Positions 32,374-41,640 of a stretch of DNA of 64,000 nucleotides are shown piece after piece. The first letter of the stretch is position 1. Each line of letters starts with the position of its first letter. The DNA lies in contig NZ_RKQF01000001.1 in assembly GCF_003814875.1 (NCBI RefSeq), positions 4,340,001 to 4,404,000 on the forward strand, read 5' to 3'. The notes beneath the pieces are model-generated. The model ran no database searches and had not been told where the DNA came from. It worked only from the letters and a program-made list of their open reading frames with translations. The stretch comes from Streptomyces sp. Ag109_O5-1. GTDB lineage: Bacteria; Actinomycetota; Actinomycetes; Streptomycetales; Streptomycetaceae. The position numbers and the translations under genes are program-made.

Positions 32374-35115
32374 GTGATACGAGATCAAGAAGAGACGACC
32401 AAGCAGCAGAGCGTGCACCCCGACGGCGCGGCGGGCACCTCTGACGCCGCCGCACGCCCGGACGACACGCCCCCCGGCTCCGTGGAGCCGGACACCGCCG
32501 CCGGATCCGACGTCTCCGAGGCGGAACACGTGCCGGACGACGAAATGCACACCGACGAGGTGGAGGGCGACGAACCGCTGCTCCCCGCGCGCGTGCACCG
32601 CCCGTCCGACCTCATGCGGCTCCTGGTCGGCGTGCTCGCCATCGCCGTGCTGCTCGGGATCGCCGCGTTCGCGCACGGCACCACCTCGGGGCTGGAACAG
32701 GACATCAACAAGGGCACAGGGCAGGCACCCGACCTGCTCATCAGGTTCGCGGGGCTGGCCTCCAGCATCGCGATCCTGCTGGTGCCGGTCGCGTTCGCCA
32801 TCGAGCGGCTGATCAAGCGGGACGGGCTGCGGATCGCCGACGGCGTGCTCGCCGCCGTTCTCGCACACGGCGTGACCCTCGCCACGGACCTGTGGGTGGC
32901 CCGGGCCGCCCCGGGCTCGATCCAGGAGGCGCTCACCCAGCCCTCCCCCGGTGACATCCACGCCCTCACCGACCCGGTGCACGGCTATCTCGCGCCCGTC
33001 ATCGCCTATATGACCGCTGTCGGCATGTCACGGCGGCCCAGATGGCGCTCGGTGCTGTGGATCGTGCTGATGCTCGACGCGTTCTCCATGCTGGTCACCG
33101 GCTACACGACGCCGTTCTCGATCATCCTCACCGTGCTGATCGGCTGGACCGTCGCCTACGGCACGCTGTACGCGGTCGGCTCGCCGAACGTCCGCCCCAC
33201 CGGGCGGACCCTGCTGGCGGGCCTGCGGCACGTCGGCTTCCACCCGGTCGGCGCGGCCCGCGAGGAGGTCCTGGACTCCGAGAACGGCGACCGGGGCCGG
33301 CGCTACTTCGTCACCCTTGAGGACGGCCCGCCACTGGACGTGACGGTCGTCGACCGGGAACAGCAGGCCCAGGGCTTCTTCTACCGCGCGTGGCGCAACC
33401 TGACCCTGCGCGGCTTCGCCACCCGCTCCAGCCTCCAGTCGCTGCGCCAGGCCCTGGAACAGGAGGCGCTGCTGGCGTACGCGGCGATCGCGGCCGGCGC
33501 CAACGCGCCCAAGCTGATCGCCACCTCCGAGCTGGGCCCCGACGCGGTGATGCTCGTCTACGAGCACACCGGCGGCCGCACGCTCGACTCGCTGGCCGAC
33601 GAGGAGATCACCGACGAACTGCTGCGCAACACCTGGCACCAGGTGCAGGCGCTGCAGTCGCGCCGGATCGCGCACCGCAGGCTGGCGGGTGACGCCATCC
33701 TGGTGGATCGTTCCGGCAAGGTGATCCTCACCGACCTGCGCGGCGGCGAGATCGCGGCCGGCGAGCTGCTGCTGCGCATGGACGTCGCCCAGCTGGTCAC
33801 CACGCTCGGCCTGCGGGTGGGTGCCGAACGGGCGGTGACCTCGGCGGTCGGCGTCCTCGGTCCCGACGCCGTCGCCGACTGTCTGCCGATGCTCCAGCCG
33901 ATCGCGCTCACCCGCTCCACGCGCGCGACGCTGCGAAGACTGGCCAGAGAACGCGCCCAGCGCGAACGCGACGCGGTCCTGGAGGCGTCCCGGCAGGCCA
34001 AGCAGGCCCGCTCGGAGGAGGCCGAGAAACCCGACAAGAAGACGGTGCGGGCCGAGCAGCGGGCCGAGAAGCGGGCCCTGGACGATGCACTGGAAGAGGC
34101 CCGCGAGGAGGACCTGCTCACCCAGATCCGGCACCAGGTGCTGCGGATCAGGCCGCAGGCACCCGTCGAACCGGCCCGTCTGGAGCGGGTGCGGCCACGC
34201 ACGCTGCTCAGCTTCATGGCCGGGGCGATCGGCGCGTACTACCTGCTCACGCAGCTCACCCACATCGAGTTCGGCACCCTGTTCGCGCAGGCCCAGTGGG
34301 GCTGGGTGCTCGCCGCGGTGGCATTCTCGGCGCTCAGCTACGTCGCCGCCGCGATGGCTCTGCTCGGGTTCGTGCCGGAGCGGGTGCCGTTCGTGCGGAC
34401 GGTGGCGGCGCAGGTCGCCGGCTCCTTCGTGAAGATCGTGGCACCGGCCGCCGTCGGCGGTGTCGCCCTCAACACGCGCTTCCTGCAGCGCGCCAAGGTG
34501 CGCCCCGGTCTCGCGGTGGCGAGCGTCGGCGCCTCGCAGCTGTTCGGGCTCGGCTGTCACATCCTGATGCTGCTGTCCTTCGGCTATCTCACCGGCACCG
34601 AGAAGACGCCTTCGCTGTCGCCGTCCCGCACCGTCATCGCGGGCCTGCTGACCGTCGCCGTGCTGGTCCTCGTGGTGACCTCGGTGCCGTTCCTGCGGAA
34701 ATTCGTCTCCACGCGCGTACGGTCACTTTTCGCGGGTGTCGTGCCGCGCATGCTGGACGTGCTCCAGCGACCGCAGAAGCTCGTCACCGGTATCGGCGGC
34801 ATGCTGCTGCTGACCGCCTGCTTCGTGATGTGCCTGGACGCCTCCATCCGCGCGTTCGGCGACCAGTCGACCTCGCTCAGCATCGCCAGCGTCGCCGTCG
34901 TCTTCCTCGCCGGAAACGCACTCGGCTCCGCGGCGCCCACCCCGGGCGGTGTCGGTGCGGTCGAGGCGACCCTGACGGTCGGCCTGATCGCCGTGGGCCT
35001 CCCCAAGGAAGTCGCGGCACCCGCCGTGCTGCTGTACCGGCTGCTGACGCTGTGGCTGCCGGTCCTGCCGGGCTGGCTGGCCTTCAACCACCTCACGCGC
35101 AAGGGCGCGCTCTAG
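32374..35115 (+). CDS. Membrane protein: pseudokinase domain plus LPG-synthase-like TM domain
   Basis: This 913-residue protein has three parts. An acidic N-terminus (to about 65) leads into about six membrane helices (70-270). A soluble domain at about 290-480 resembles a protein kinase: MLVYEHTGG hinge, IAHRRLAGDAILVDRSG in place of the HRD loop, and LTDLRGG in place of DFG. The catalytic Asp of HRD is missing, so it is a pseudokinase or lipid-linked kinase relative. A Lys/Glu/Ala coiled coil (about 525-580) follows. The last 300 residues are the multi-helix fold of lysylphosphatidylglycerol synthase/flippase proteins (UPF0104), including APTPGGVGAVEATLTVGLIA. GTG 32374 has a poor ribosome site. 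It is probably involved in envelope lipid transport; the substrate is unknown. Confidence 0.82.
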   Translation: MIRDQEETTKQQSVHPDGAAGTSDAAARPDDTPPGSVEPDTAAGSDVSEAEHVPDDEMHTDEVEGDEPLLPARVHRPSDLMRLLVGVLAIAVLLGIAAFAHGTTSGLEQDINKGTGQAPDLLIRFAGLASSIAILLVPVAFAIERLIKRDGLRIADGVLAAVLAHGVTLATDLWVARAAPGSIQEALTQPSPGDIHALTDPVHGYLAPVIAYMTAVGMSRRPRWRSVLWIVLMLDAFSMLVTGYTTPFSIILTVLIGWTVAYGTLYAVGSPNVRPTGRTLLAGLRHVGFHPVGAAREEVLDSENGDRGRRYFVTLEDGPPLDVTVVDREQQAQGFFYRAWRNLTLRGFATRSSLQSLRQALEQEALLAYAAIAAGANAPKLIATSELGPDAVMLVYEHTGGRTLDSLADEEITDELLRNTWHQVQALQSRRIAHRRLAGDAILVDRSGKVILTDLRGGEIAAGELLLRMDVAQLVTTLGLRVGAERAVTSAVGVLGPDAVADCLPMLQPIALTRSTRATLRRLARERAQRERDAVLEASRQAKQARSEEAEKPDKKTVRAEQRAEKRALDDALEEAREEDLLTQIRHQVLRIRPQAPVEPARLERVRPRTLLSFMAGAIGAYYLLTQLTHIEFGTLFAQAQWGWVLAAVAFSALSYVAAAMALLGFVPERVPFVRTVAAQVAGSFVKIVAPAAVGGVALNTRFLQRAKVRPGLAVASVGASQLFGLGCHILMLLSFGYLTGTEKTPSLSPSRTVIAGLLTVAVLVLVVTSVPFLRKFVSTRVRSLFAGVVPRMLDVLQRPQKLVTGIGGMLLLTACFVMCLDASIRAFGDQSTSLSIASVAVVFLAGNALGSAAPTPGGVGAVEATLTVGLIAVGLPKEVAAPAVLLYRLLTLWLPVLPGWLAFNHLTRKGAL

Positions 35116-35177
35116 GGGCGTACCTCGTACGGCTCGTGCCCCGCGCGCGTGGTCGTGGGCAACCCCAGGATGGGAGC

Positions 35178-36716
35178 ATGCCGAACCCCTTCCGGATCCG
35201 CGCCGCCCTGACCACCGCCCTGGTGCTGTCCTCCCTGCTGACCGGGTGCAGCGACGGATCCACGGACGGGGATCTGACGGCCCAGACACTGAACTGGAAG
35301 AGCTGTCCGGCGCCCGACGAGGCCGAGGGCGGCGGCGACTCCCCGTCGCCCCTGCCCGGTGGCGGCACCTGGCAGTGCGCCACCATGAAGGCGCCCCTCG
35401 ACTGGGCGAACCCGAAGGGCCCCACCATCGGTCTCGCGCTGATCCGCGCCAAGGCCAGCGGCGATCCGAGCAGACGGATCGGCTCCCTGATCTTCAACTT
35501 CGGCGGGCCCGGCGGCAGCGGTGTCACCACACTCCCCGCGTTCGGCGAGGACTACGCGGCCCTGCGCACCCGTTACGACCTCGTCAGCTTCGACCCGCGC
35601 GGAGTCGGCCGCAGCGACCCCGTCGAGTGCCTGAGCGACGCCCAGCTCGACGACTACTTCCAGCAGGACGCGACACCGGACACCGACGCCGAGCAAACCG
35701 CACTGATCAACCGCACCAAGCAGTTCAACGCCGCCTGCGAGAAGAACTCCAAGACGATCCTGCCGCACGTACCCACCACCGACGCCGCCCGCGACATCGA
35801 CCTGATGCGCCAGGTCCTCGGCGACAGGCAACTGCACTACTTCGGCATCTCCTACGGCACCGAACTCGGCGGCGTCTACGCCCACCTGTTCCCGAAGCAC
35901 GTGGGCCGGGCCGTCTTCGACGCCGTGGTCGACCCCACCCAGAACCCCGAACAGAGCTCGCTGGGGCAGGCCAAGGGCTTCCAGCTCGCGCTCGACAACT
36001 TCGCCGAGGACTGCACGTCGAAGACGACGGAGTGCCCGATCGGCGACACCCCGCAGGACGTGAAGGACCGTATCGCCAAGCTCCTCACGGACCTGGACAG
36101 CAAACCGATCCCCGGCATCCTCCCCCGCCAGCTGACCCAGACCGCCGCTACCAACGGCATCGCCCAGTCCCTGTACTCCAAGGACTTCTGGGAGTACCTC
36201 ACCGAGGGCCTGGAGGAGGCGTACGACGGCGACGGGAAGATCCTGATGCTGCTGTCCGACTCGATGAACGGCCGCAACCAGAACGGCGAGTACAGCAACA
36301 TCACCGCGGCGAACATCGCCATCAACTGCGCCGACCAGAAGCCGCGCTACACCGCCGACTTCGTCCAGCAGCGACTGCCCGAGTTCCGCGCCGCCTCCCC
36401 GCTGTTCGGCGACTACCTCGCCTGGGGCATGGTCAGCTGCACGAACTGGGCGGTGCCGGGCGCCGCCGACCATCCCGACGTCAGCGCGCCCGGGTCGGCG
36501 CCGATCCTGGTCGTGGGCAACACGGGGGATCCGGCCACACCGTACGAGGGTGCGAAGAAGATGGTGGAGGCGCTGGGGAAGGGCGTCGGGGTGGAGCTGA
36601 CGTACAAGGGACAGGGGCACGGGGCGTACGACAGCAAGAACAAGTGTGTGCAGGGTGCGGTGAACGGCTATCTGCTGGAGGGGACGGTGCCTGCGGCTGG
36701 GAAGGTCTGTGCGTAA
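35178..36716 (+). CDS. Secreted lipoprotein peptidase, TAP/SlpD-type alpha/beta hydrolase, copy 1
   Basis: This 512-residue secreted hydrolase resembles Streptomyces tripeptidyl aminopeptidases. A lipoprotein signal peptide ends LVLSSLLTGCSDGS, with Cys as lipidation site. The alpha/beta-hydrolase core shows IFNFGGPGGSGVTTLP (oxyanion loop), the nucleophile elbow GISYGTELGG, the acid in VVGNTGDPATPYEGA and the histidine in KGQGHGAYDS. Cysteine pairs are spread through the lid region. It probably removes peptides from the N-termini of proteins outside the cell. ATG 35178 follows GGGAG. A paralogue follows 158 nt later on the same strand. Confidence 0.9.
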   Translation: MPNPFRIRAALTTALVLSSLLTGCSDGSTDGDLTAQTLNWKSCPAPDEAEGGGDSPSPLPGGGTWQCATMKAPLDWANPKGPTIGLALIRAKASGDPSRRIGSLIFNFGGPGGSGVTTLPAFGEDYAALRTRYDLVSFDPRGVGRSDPVECLSDAQLDDYFQQDATPDTDAEQTALINRTKQFNAACEKNSKTILPHVPTTDAARDIDLMRQVLGDRQLHYFGISYGTELGGVYAHLFPKHVGRAVFDAVVDPTQNPEQSSLGQAKGFQLALDNFAEDCTSKTTECPIGDTPQDVKDRIAKLLTDLDSKPIPGILPRQLTQTAATNGIAQSLYSKDFWEYLTEGLEEAYDGDGKILMLLSDSMNGRNQNGEYSNITAANIAINCADQKPRYTADFVQQRLPEFRAASPLFGDYLAWGMVSCTNWAVPGAADHPDVSAPGSAPILVVGNTGDPATPYEGAKKMVEALGKGVGVELTYKGQGHGAYDSKNKCVQGAVNGYLLEGTVPAAGKVCA

Positions 36717-36874
36717 GCGTCGCGCAACAGCCCTGCACCCCCATCACTGCGCTGCAGAACCGCAGGTCAGACGGTTATCCACAGGCTGAAACGGCATTCG
36801 CTCGATCCGCCTACTATGGCCTGACCGCTTTCCGCGACGAACCCGTGGAGAGCCTGTGTGGGGGGTGTGCGCGC

Positions 36875-38422
36875 ATGTTGCGATGTGTACGGTGGGCGAC
36901 CGCTGTTGCCGCGGGGCTGCTGGTGGCCGGGTGCAGTGGCGGGTCCTCGGGCGGAGGCGGGGATGAAGGGAAGGCACGGTCCGGACAACGATCACCCTCT
37001 TCCGTCGCCTCTGCCGCCCTGCCCGCTTCCCTCACCTCCCAGAAGCTCGACTGGGGCCGCTGCAAAGCCACTTCCGACTCCGCCGCACCCGGCGACGAGT
37101 GGCGGTGCGCGACGCTCAAGGTGCCGTTGGACTGGGCGAAGCCGGACGGTGCGACGATCGGGCTGGCGCTGATCCGGGCGCAGGCGAGCGGGGGTTCGGG
37201 GAAGCGGATCGGCTCGTTGCTGTTCAACTTCGGCGGTCCGGGCGGCTCCGGCGTCTCGACGATGCCGTACTACGCCTCCACCGTCTCCGCACTGCGCGCG
37301 CGGTACGACCTGGTGAGCTGGGATCCGCGCGGGGTCGGCGCCAGTGAGGGGATCCGCTGTCGCAGCGACAAGGACATCCAGTCCGCCGAGTCGATCGACG
37401 CGACGCCGGACACCCCGGCGGAGGAGACCGCGTACTTCCAGGACGCCGCGGACTTCGGCAAGGGGTGCGAGAAAGCCGCCGGCACGCTGATCGCGCATGT
37501 CTCGACGACCGACACCGCCCGCGACATGGACCTGATGCGTCAGGTTCTCGGGGACACGAAGATGCACTACTTCGGCATCTCCTACGGCACCGAACTCGGC
37601 GGCGTCTACGCCCACCTGTTCCCGAAGAAGGTGGGGCGGCTGATCCTGGACGCGGTGGTCGACCCGACGGCCGACTCGGTCGGCCAGGAGAAGAACCAGG
37701 CCGCCGGCTTCCAGCGGGCCCTGGACGACTACCTCAAGTCCACCGGCCAGGACCCGGACCAGGGTTCCCGGAAGATCGCCGGTCTGTTGAAGAGGCTGGA
37801 CGCCACGCCGCTGCCCACGTCCTCCGGGCGGAAGCTGACCCAGAGCCTCGCGGTCACCGGCATCGTGCTGCCGCTGTACAGCCAGGACAGCTGGCCGACG
37901 CTGACCAGCGCGCTCAAGGCGGCCGGGGAGGGCGACGGCTCGGAGCTGCTGTCGCTCGCGGACCAGTACAACGAGCGGGACTCCTCGGGGCACTACGGCA
38001 CGACCACGCACTCCCAACGGGTCATATCGTGCCTGGACGACAAGGAGCGGCCGACACTCGCCGAGACGAAGAAACGGCTGGCGGAATTCGAGAAGATCTC
38101 GCCCGTCTTCGGGGACTTCCTGGGCTGGGACTCGGCCGGCTGGTGCCACGACTGGCCGGTGGCGGGGCAGTGGGACACACCGGAGGTGAGCGCACCGGGC
38201 GCGGCGCCGATTCTGCTGGTCGGCAACACCGGCGACCCGGCGACCCCGTACGAGGGCGCCCGGAAGATGGCCGACGAGCTGGGCAGGGGCGTCGGGGTGG
38301 AGCTGACCTGGAAGGGCGAGGGGCACGGCGCGTACGGCAGCGGGAGCGACTGCGTGGACTCCACGGTGAACGCCTATCTGCTGAGCGGCTCGATCCCGAA
38401 GGACGGCAAGGTCTGCTCATGA
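36875..38422 (+). CDS. Secreted lipoprotein peptidase, TAP/SlpD-type alpha/beta hydrolase, copy 2
   Basis: This 515-residue paralogue of the preceding gene has a lipoprotein signal (VAAGLLVAGCSGGS), a Gly/Ser spacer, then the same catalytic set: FGGPGGSGVSTMP, GISYGTELGG, VGNTGDPATPYEGA and KGEGHGAYGS. A 65-nt stretch around the nucleophile elbow is identical to copy 1, although much of the rest differs, which suggests gene conversion or strong constraint. ATG 36875 gives a good signal peptide; an in-frame GTG 30 bp upstream is possible. A hairpin separates it from the convergent moeZ. Confidence 0.9.
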   Translation: MLRCVRWATAVAAGLLVAGCSGGSSGGGGDEGKARSGQRSPSSVASAALPASLTSQKLDWGRCKATSDSAAPGDEWRCATLKVPLDWAKPDGATIGLALIRAQASGGSGKRIGSLLFNFGGPGGSGVSTMPYYASTVSALRARYDLVSWDPRGVGASEGIRCRSDKDIQSAESIDATPDTPAEETAYFQDAADFGKGCEKAAGTLIAHVSTTDTARDMDLMRQVLGDTKMHYFGISYGTELGGVYAHLFPKKVGRLILDAVVDPTADSVGQEKNQAAGFQRALDDYLKSTGQDPDQGSRKIAGLLKRLDATPLPTSSGRKLTQSLAVTGIVLPLYSQDSWPTLTSALKAAGEGDGSELLSLADQYNERDSSGHYGTTTHSQRVISCLDDKERPTLAETKKRLAEFEKISPVFGDFLGWDSAGWCHDWPVAGQWDTPEVSAPGAAPILLVGNTGDPATPYEGARKMADELGRGVGVELTWKGEGHGAYGSGSDCVDSTVNAYLLSGSIPKDGKVCS

Positions 38423-38426
38423 CGAA

Positions 38427-38467
38427 GGCGGGGGCTCCGGGCATCTGTCGTGCCCGAGGCCCCCGCC
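38427..38467. terminator. Hairpin between peptidase copy 2 and moeZ
   Basis: 38427-38443 pairs with 38451-38467 (GGCGGGGGC/GCCCCCGCC outer stem and CGGGCA/TGCCCG inner stem) with a two-base mismatch. It sits between convergent genes and should work in both directions. Confidence 0.65.
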
Positions 38468-38484
38468 CACCGCGGAGTCTGTGC

Positions 38485-39663
38485 TCAGTAGACCGGCTTC
38501 GACGGCTCGATCTGGTTGACCCAGCCGATCACGCCGCCGCCGACGTGGACGGCGTCCGCGAAGCCCGCGGACTTCAGGACCGCGAGGACCTCCGCACTGC
38601 GGACACCCGTCTTGCAGTGCAGGACGATCTTCTTGTCCTGCGGCAGGCCCTCCAGAGCGGTGCCGAGGAGGAACTCGTTCTTCGGGATCAGCTTGGCGCC
38701 CGGGATGGAGACGATCTCGTACTCGTTCGGCTCGCGGACGTCGATGATCTCGATGTTCTCGCCGTCGTCGATCCACTCCTTGAGCTGCTTGGGAGTGATC
38801 GTCGAGCCGGCGGCCGCCTGCTGGGCCTCCTCGGAGACGACGCCGCAGAAGGCCTCGTAGTCGATGAGCTCGGTGACGGTCGGGTTCTCGCCGCAGACCG
38901 CGCAGTTCGGGTCCTTGCGGACCTTGACCTGGCGGTACTGCATCTCCAGGGCGTCGTAGATCATCAGACGGCCGACGAGGGGCTCACCGGTGCCGGTGAG
39001 GACCTTGATGGCCTCGGTGACCTGGATGGAGCCGATGGACGCGCACAGCACGCCCAGGACGCCGCCCTCGGCGCAGGAGGGGACCATGCCCGGCGGCGGG
39101 GGCTCCGGGTAGAGGCAGCGGTAGCAGGGACCGTACTCGGACCAGAAGACCGAGGCCTGGCCGTCGAAGCGGTAGATCGAGCCCCAGACGTACGGCTTGT
39201 TCAGCAGCACGCAGGCGTCGTTGACCAGGTAGCGGGTGGCGAAGTTGTCCGTGCCGTCGACGATCAGGTCGTACTGGCTGAAGATGTCCATCACGTTCTC
39301 GGCCTCGAGCCGCTCTTCGTGGAGGATCACGTTCACGTACGGGTTGATGCCGAGGACGGAGTCACGGGCGGACTCGGCCTTGGAGCGGCCGATGTCGGCC
39401 TGGCTGTGGATGATCTGGCGCTGCAGGTTCGACTCGTCGACCTCGTCGAACTCCACGATGCCGAGGGTGCCGACGCCCGCGGCGGCCAGGTACATCAGCG
39501 CCGGCGAGCCCAGGCCGCCGGCGCCCACACAGAGCACCTTGGCGTTCTTCAGCCGCTTCTGCCCGTCCATCCCGACGTCGGGGATGATCAGGTGGCGGGA
39601 GTACCTGCGGACCTCGTCTACGGTGAGCTCAGAGGCTGGCTCGACCAGGGGTGGCAGCGACAC
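38485..39663 (-). CDS. moeZ: Adenylyltransferase/sulfurtransferase MoeZ
   Basis: This 392-residue protein fuses a MoeB/ThiF-like E1 domain to a rhodanese domain. The E1 part activates the C-terminus of small sulfur-carrier proteins: nucleotide loop VLCVGAGGLGSPALMYL, VDESNLQRQIIHSQADIGRSKA and zinc cysteines PCYRCLYPEPPP and NCAVCGENP. The rhodanese active site LHCKTGVRS supplies sulfur. In Actinobacteria MoeZ serves molybdopterin, thiamine and thioamide or cysteine routes. GTG 39663 follows GGAG six bases upstream, and a SigR-type promoter lies about 45 bp upstream. It is downstream of the spherulin gene but seems to have its own promoter. Confidence 0.94.
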   Translation of the reverse strand: MSLPPLVEPASELTVDEVRRYSRHLIIPDVGMDGQKRLKNAKVLCVGAGGLGSPALMYLAAAGVGTLGIVEFDEVDESNLQRQIIHSQADIGRSKAESARDSVLGINPYVNVILHEERLEAENVMDIFSQYDLIVDGTDNFATRYLVNDACVLLNKPYVWGSIYRFDGQASVFWSEYGPCYRCLYPEPPPPGMVPSCAEGGVLGVLCASIGSIQVTEAIKVLTGTGEPLVGRLMIYDALEMQYRQVKVRKDPNCAVCGENPTVTELIDYEAFCGVVSEEAQQAAAGSTITPKQLKEWIDDGENIEIIDVREPNEYEIVSIPGAKLIPKNEFLLGTALEGLPQDKKIVLHCKTGVRSAEVLAVLKSAGFADAVHVGGGVIGWVNQIEPSKPVY

Positions 39664-39707
39664 GGGGACTCCGTTGATCGGTCAATCACTACAGTTGTTC
39701 TCCCTGT

Positions 39708-39733
39708 AACACTGCCATGGCAATCTTCATTCC
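39708..39733 (-). promoter_or_regulatory. SigR-type promoter of moeZ
   Basis: On the minus strand GGAAT (39733-39729), 18 nt and GTT (39710-39708) match the SigR consensus. The -35 element overlaps the last codons of the spherulin gene. Transcription would begin near 39700, about 38 nt before the moeZ start. Confidence 0.8.
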
Positions 39734-40476
39734 GAGACACCTGTCCCGACCCGCGAGACGATGTCGTCCCAGTAGCCGGGCATCGTCTCCCAGGGGTCGA
39801 CGCGACCGCCGCGGTCCGTGCGGTCGGTGAAGTAGATCGTGGCCGCGCCCTGCCAGCGTGCGATCCGCAGCGCCTCGTCGAGGTGGCCGCGGGGCACGCT
39901 GTGCACGAAGTGGCAGAAGCGGTCGGGCGGGTAGTCGGCGGTCCACTCGGCCACCTGGGACCAGCGGTAGTCGGTCCAGGGGCCCGCGAAGGTCACCAGC
40001 TGGTCGGCGTTCTCGGCGTATCCCGGGTGGGGGTGGGTGCCGTGGCCGAGGACCACGTGGGGCTCGTCGCCGACGGTGCGCAGCGCGGCGACGGTGCGGC
40101 GGACCCAAGGGAGCGCGGTGCGGTCGGTGGGGCAGCGGTCCAGCAGGAAGCCGTCGACGCGGTACCAGTCGTGGTAGCGGTGGGCGTCGGTGATCAGGTC
40201 GCCGTGGGGCCGGGCGCCGTAGGCGGTGTCCAGGCGGCCCAGGACGCGGACGCCCGCGTTGCGGAGGCGGCCGGCCGCCTCCAGGCAGTGCGGGTCGGGG
40301 CGGCTGCCGGGGCCGCCCGCGACATCGAGGGCGACCCAGTGCAGGGGTATGCCGGGGCGGGTGAGTTCGGCCCACTGTGCGGGGGCGAGGAGGGGGTGGG
40401 CGTAGCCGGGGATGCCGAAGGCGGTGCGGACGCCGGTGGTCGCGGCGCCCGCCCTGGCACTGGTCAGATGCGGCAT
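39727..40476 (-). CDS. Spherulin-4 family (GH135-like) glycoside hydrolase
   Basis: This 249-residue protein belongs to the spherulation-specific family 4. The fungal member Sph3 is a GH135 enzyme that cuts galactosaminogalactan. A TIM-barrel pattern is seen: AFGIPGYAHPLLAPAQW, HWVALDVAGGPGSRPD, VLGRLDTAYGARP, YRVDGFLLDRCP and HVVLGHGTHPHPGYAE, with aspartates at strand ends as likely catalytic residues. There is no clear signal peptide, which is odd for an enzyme acting on an exported polysaccharide. ATG 40476 follows GGAGG and overlaps the end of the epimerase gene by 13 bp, so it is part of the glycosyltransferase operon. Confidence 0.82.
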   Translation of the reverse strand: MPHLTSARAGAATTGVRTAFGIPGYAHPLLAPAQWAELTRPGIPLHWVALDVAGGPGSRPDPHCLEAAGRLRNAGVRVLGRLDTAYGARPHGDLITDAHRYHDWYRVDGFLLDRCPTDRTALPWVRRTVAALRTVGDEPHVVLGHGTHPHPGYAENADQLVTFAGPWTDYRWSQVAEWTADYPPDRFCHFVHSVPRGHLDEALRIARWQGAATIYFTDRTDRGGRVDPWETMPGYWDDIVSRVGTGVSE

Positions 40477-41423
40477 GCCGCCTCCATCCAGATGTCCGCC
40501 AAGGACTCCTCGAGGTTGATGCGGGGCCGCCAGCCGAGGCGGTCCCGGGCACAGCGCACGTCGGCCTGCTGCCAGCTTCCACAGCCGTCCGGGTACGGGT
40601 ACGCGACCGGGGCCGCGTGGTCGGAGTCCAGACGGGGGTGGCCGATGGGGCTGCGCAGCGGGCCGGGCGGGCCGTCGAGTTCGTGCAGGGCGCCGCCGTA
40701 CCCGGCGACGCGGGCGAGGACGGCGGCGGCGTCGCGGAGGCGGACGGCGCGGCCGGAGCCGATGTTGATGACGCCCTGGGCGGCGGAGAGCGAGGCCGCG
40801 TGGACGGCGCGGGCGACGTCGCGTACGTCGACGAAGTCGCGCTGGACGCCGAGGCCGCCGAGCTTGAGTTCGCCGTCGCCGGATTGCATGGCGCGGCGCA
40901 TGGCCTCGGCGAGGCGGCCGAGCGGGGAGCCGGCCGGGGTGCCAGGACCGGCGGGCGAGAAGACGCGCAGGACGACGGCGTCCAGGCCGGAGCCGAGGAC
41001 GAGTTCGGTGGCGGCGAGCTTGCTGACGCCGTACGGGCCGCCGGGGCGCGGTACGGCGTCCTCGGCCGTGGAGGAGCCGGGCTGGCTCGGGCCGTACTCG
41101 GCGCTGCAGCCGATCTGCACCAGGCGGGCCCCGCAGCCGCTGCGGCGCAGTGCCTCGCAGATGGTGGCGACGGCGACGGTGTTGTGCCGGGTGAGTTCCC
41201 GGGCTCCGCCGCGGGTGGCACCGGCGCAGTTCACGATGACGCCCGGGTGGACGGCGTCGAGGAAGCGGGTGAGCGCGCCGGGGCTGCCGGTGGCGAGGTC
41301 GAAGCGGACGTCGGCGTCGTCGCCGCGGCCGAGCGCGGTGAGCTGGACGGCCGGGTCGGCGAGCAGCCGGTCGGCGACGAAGCGGCCGAGGTATCCGTTG
41401 GCTCCGATCAGCAGAACCCTCAT
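40464..41423 (-). CDS. NAD-dependent sugar epimerase/dehydratase
   Basis: This 319-residue extended SDR has the nucleotide loop VLLIGANGYLGRFVADRLL, VNCAGATRGG, IGCSAEYGP with the catalytic Ser region, and YGVSKLAATE with the YxxxK pair, so it should be active. Sequence and neighbours suggest a nucleotide-sugar C4 epimerase or dehydratase that feeds the glycosyltransferase. GGGAG lies eight bases before ATG 41423, and the start overlaps the stop of a 26-codon frame (ATGA). It is followed by the spherulin gene with overlap. Confidence 0.88.
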   Translation of the reverse strand: MRVLLIGANGYLGRFVADRLLADPAVQLTALGRGDDADVRFDLATGSPGALTRFLDAVHPGVIVNCAGATRGGARELTRHNTVAVATICEALRRSGCGARLVQIGCSAEYGPSQPGSSTAEDAVPRPGGPYGVSKLAATELVLGSGLDAVVLRVFSPAGPGTPAGSPLGRLAEAMRRAMQSGDGELKLGGLGVQRDFVDVRDVARAVHAASLSAAQGVINIGSGRAVRLRDAAAVLARVAGYGGALHELDGPPGPLRSPIGHPRLDSDHAAPVAYPYPDGCGSWQQADVRCARDRLGWRPRINLEESLADIWMEAACRI

Positions 41424-41500
41424 CGTGCGGCTCCCGGGGTGTGCGCTCCGGCGACTCCGGTGGTTCCGGACGCTCCGGGTCCGGGTCGGGAGGTGGTCAT
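41420..41500 (-). CDS. Possible 26-aa ORF coupled to epimerase gene
   Basis: A short frame MTTSRPGPGASGTTGVAGAH... starts at ATG 41500 with AAGGAG eight bases upstream, and its TGA overlaps the epimerase ATG. The excellent ribosome site and ATGA overlap argue for translation. The Gly/Thr/Pro-rich peptide looks like nothing known, so it may only serve to bring ribosomes to the epimerase start. Confidence 0.35.
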   Translation of the reverse strand: MTTSRPGPGASGTTGVAGAHTPGAAR

Positions 41501-41640
41501 CTGGCGGTCTCCTTCTGGGGGTGTCCGGTGGATCAGGTGGGCTGTGAGAAGCAGCGCTATTCGGCCGGGCCGGGCGGGGTCGTGGGGGCCCTCCTCCGAG
41601 GGGGTGTGCGCCGGACCCCGCGACGCCCCGGTGGCTCGGC

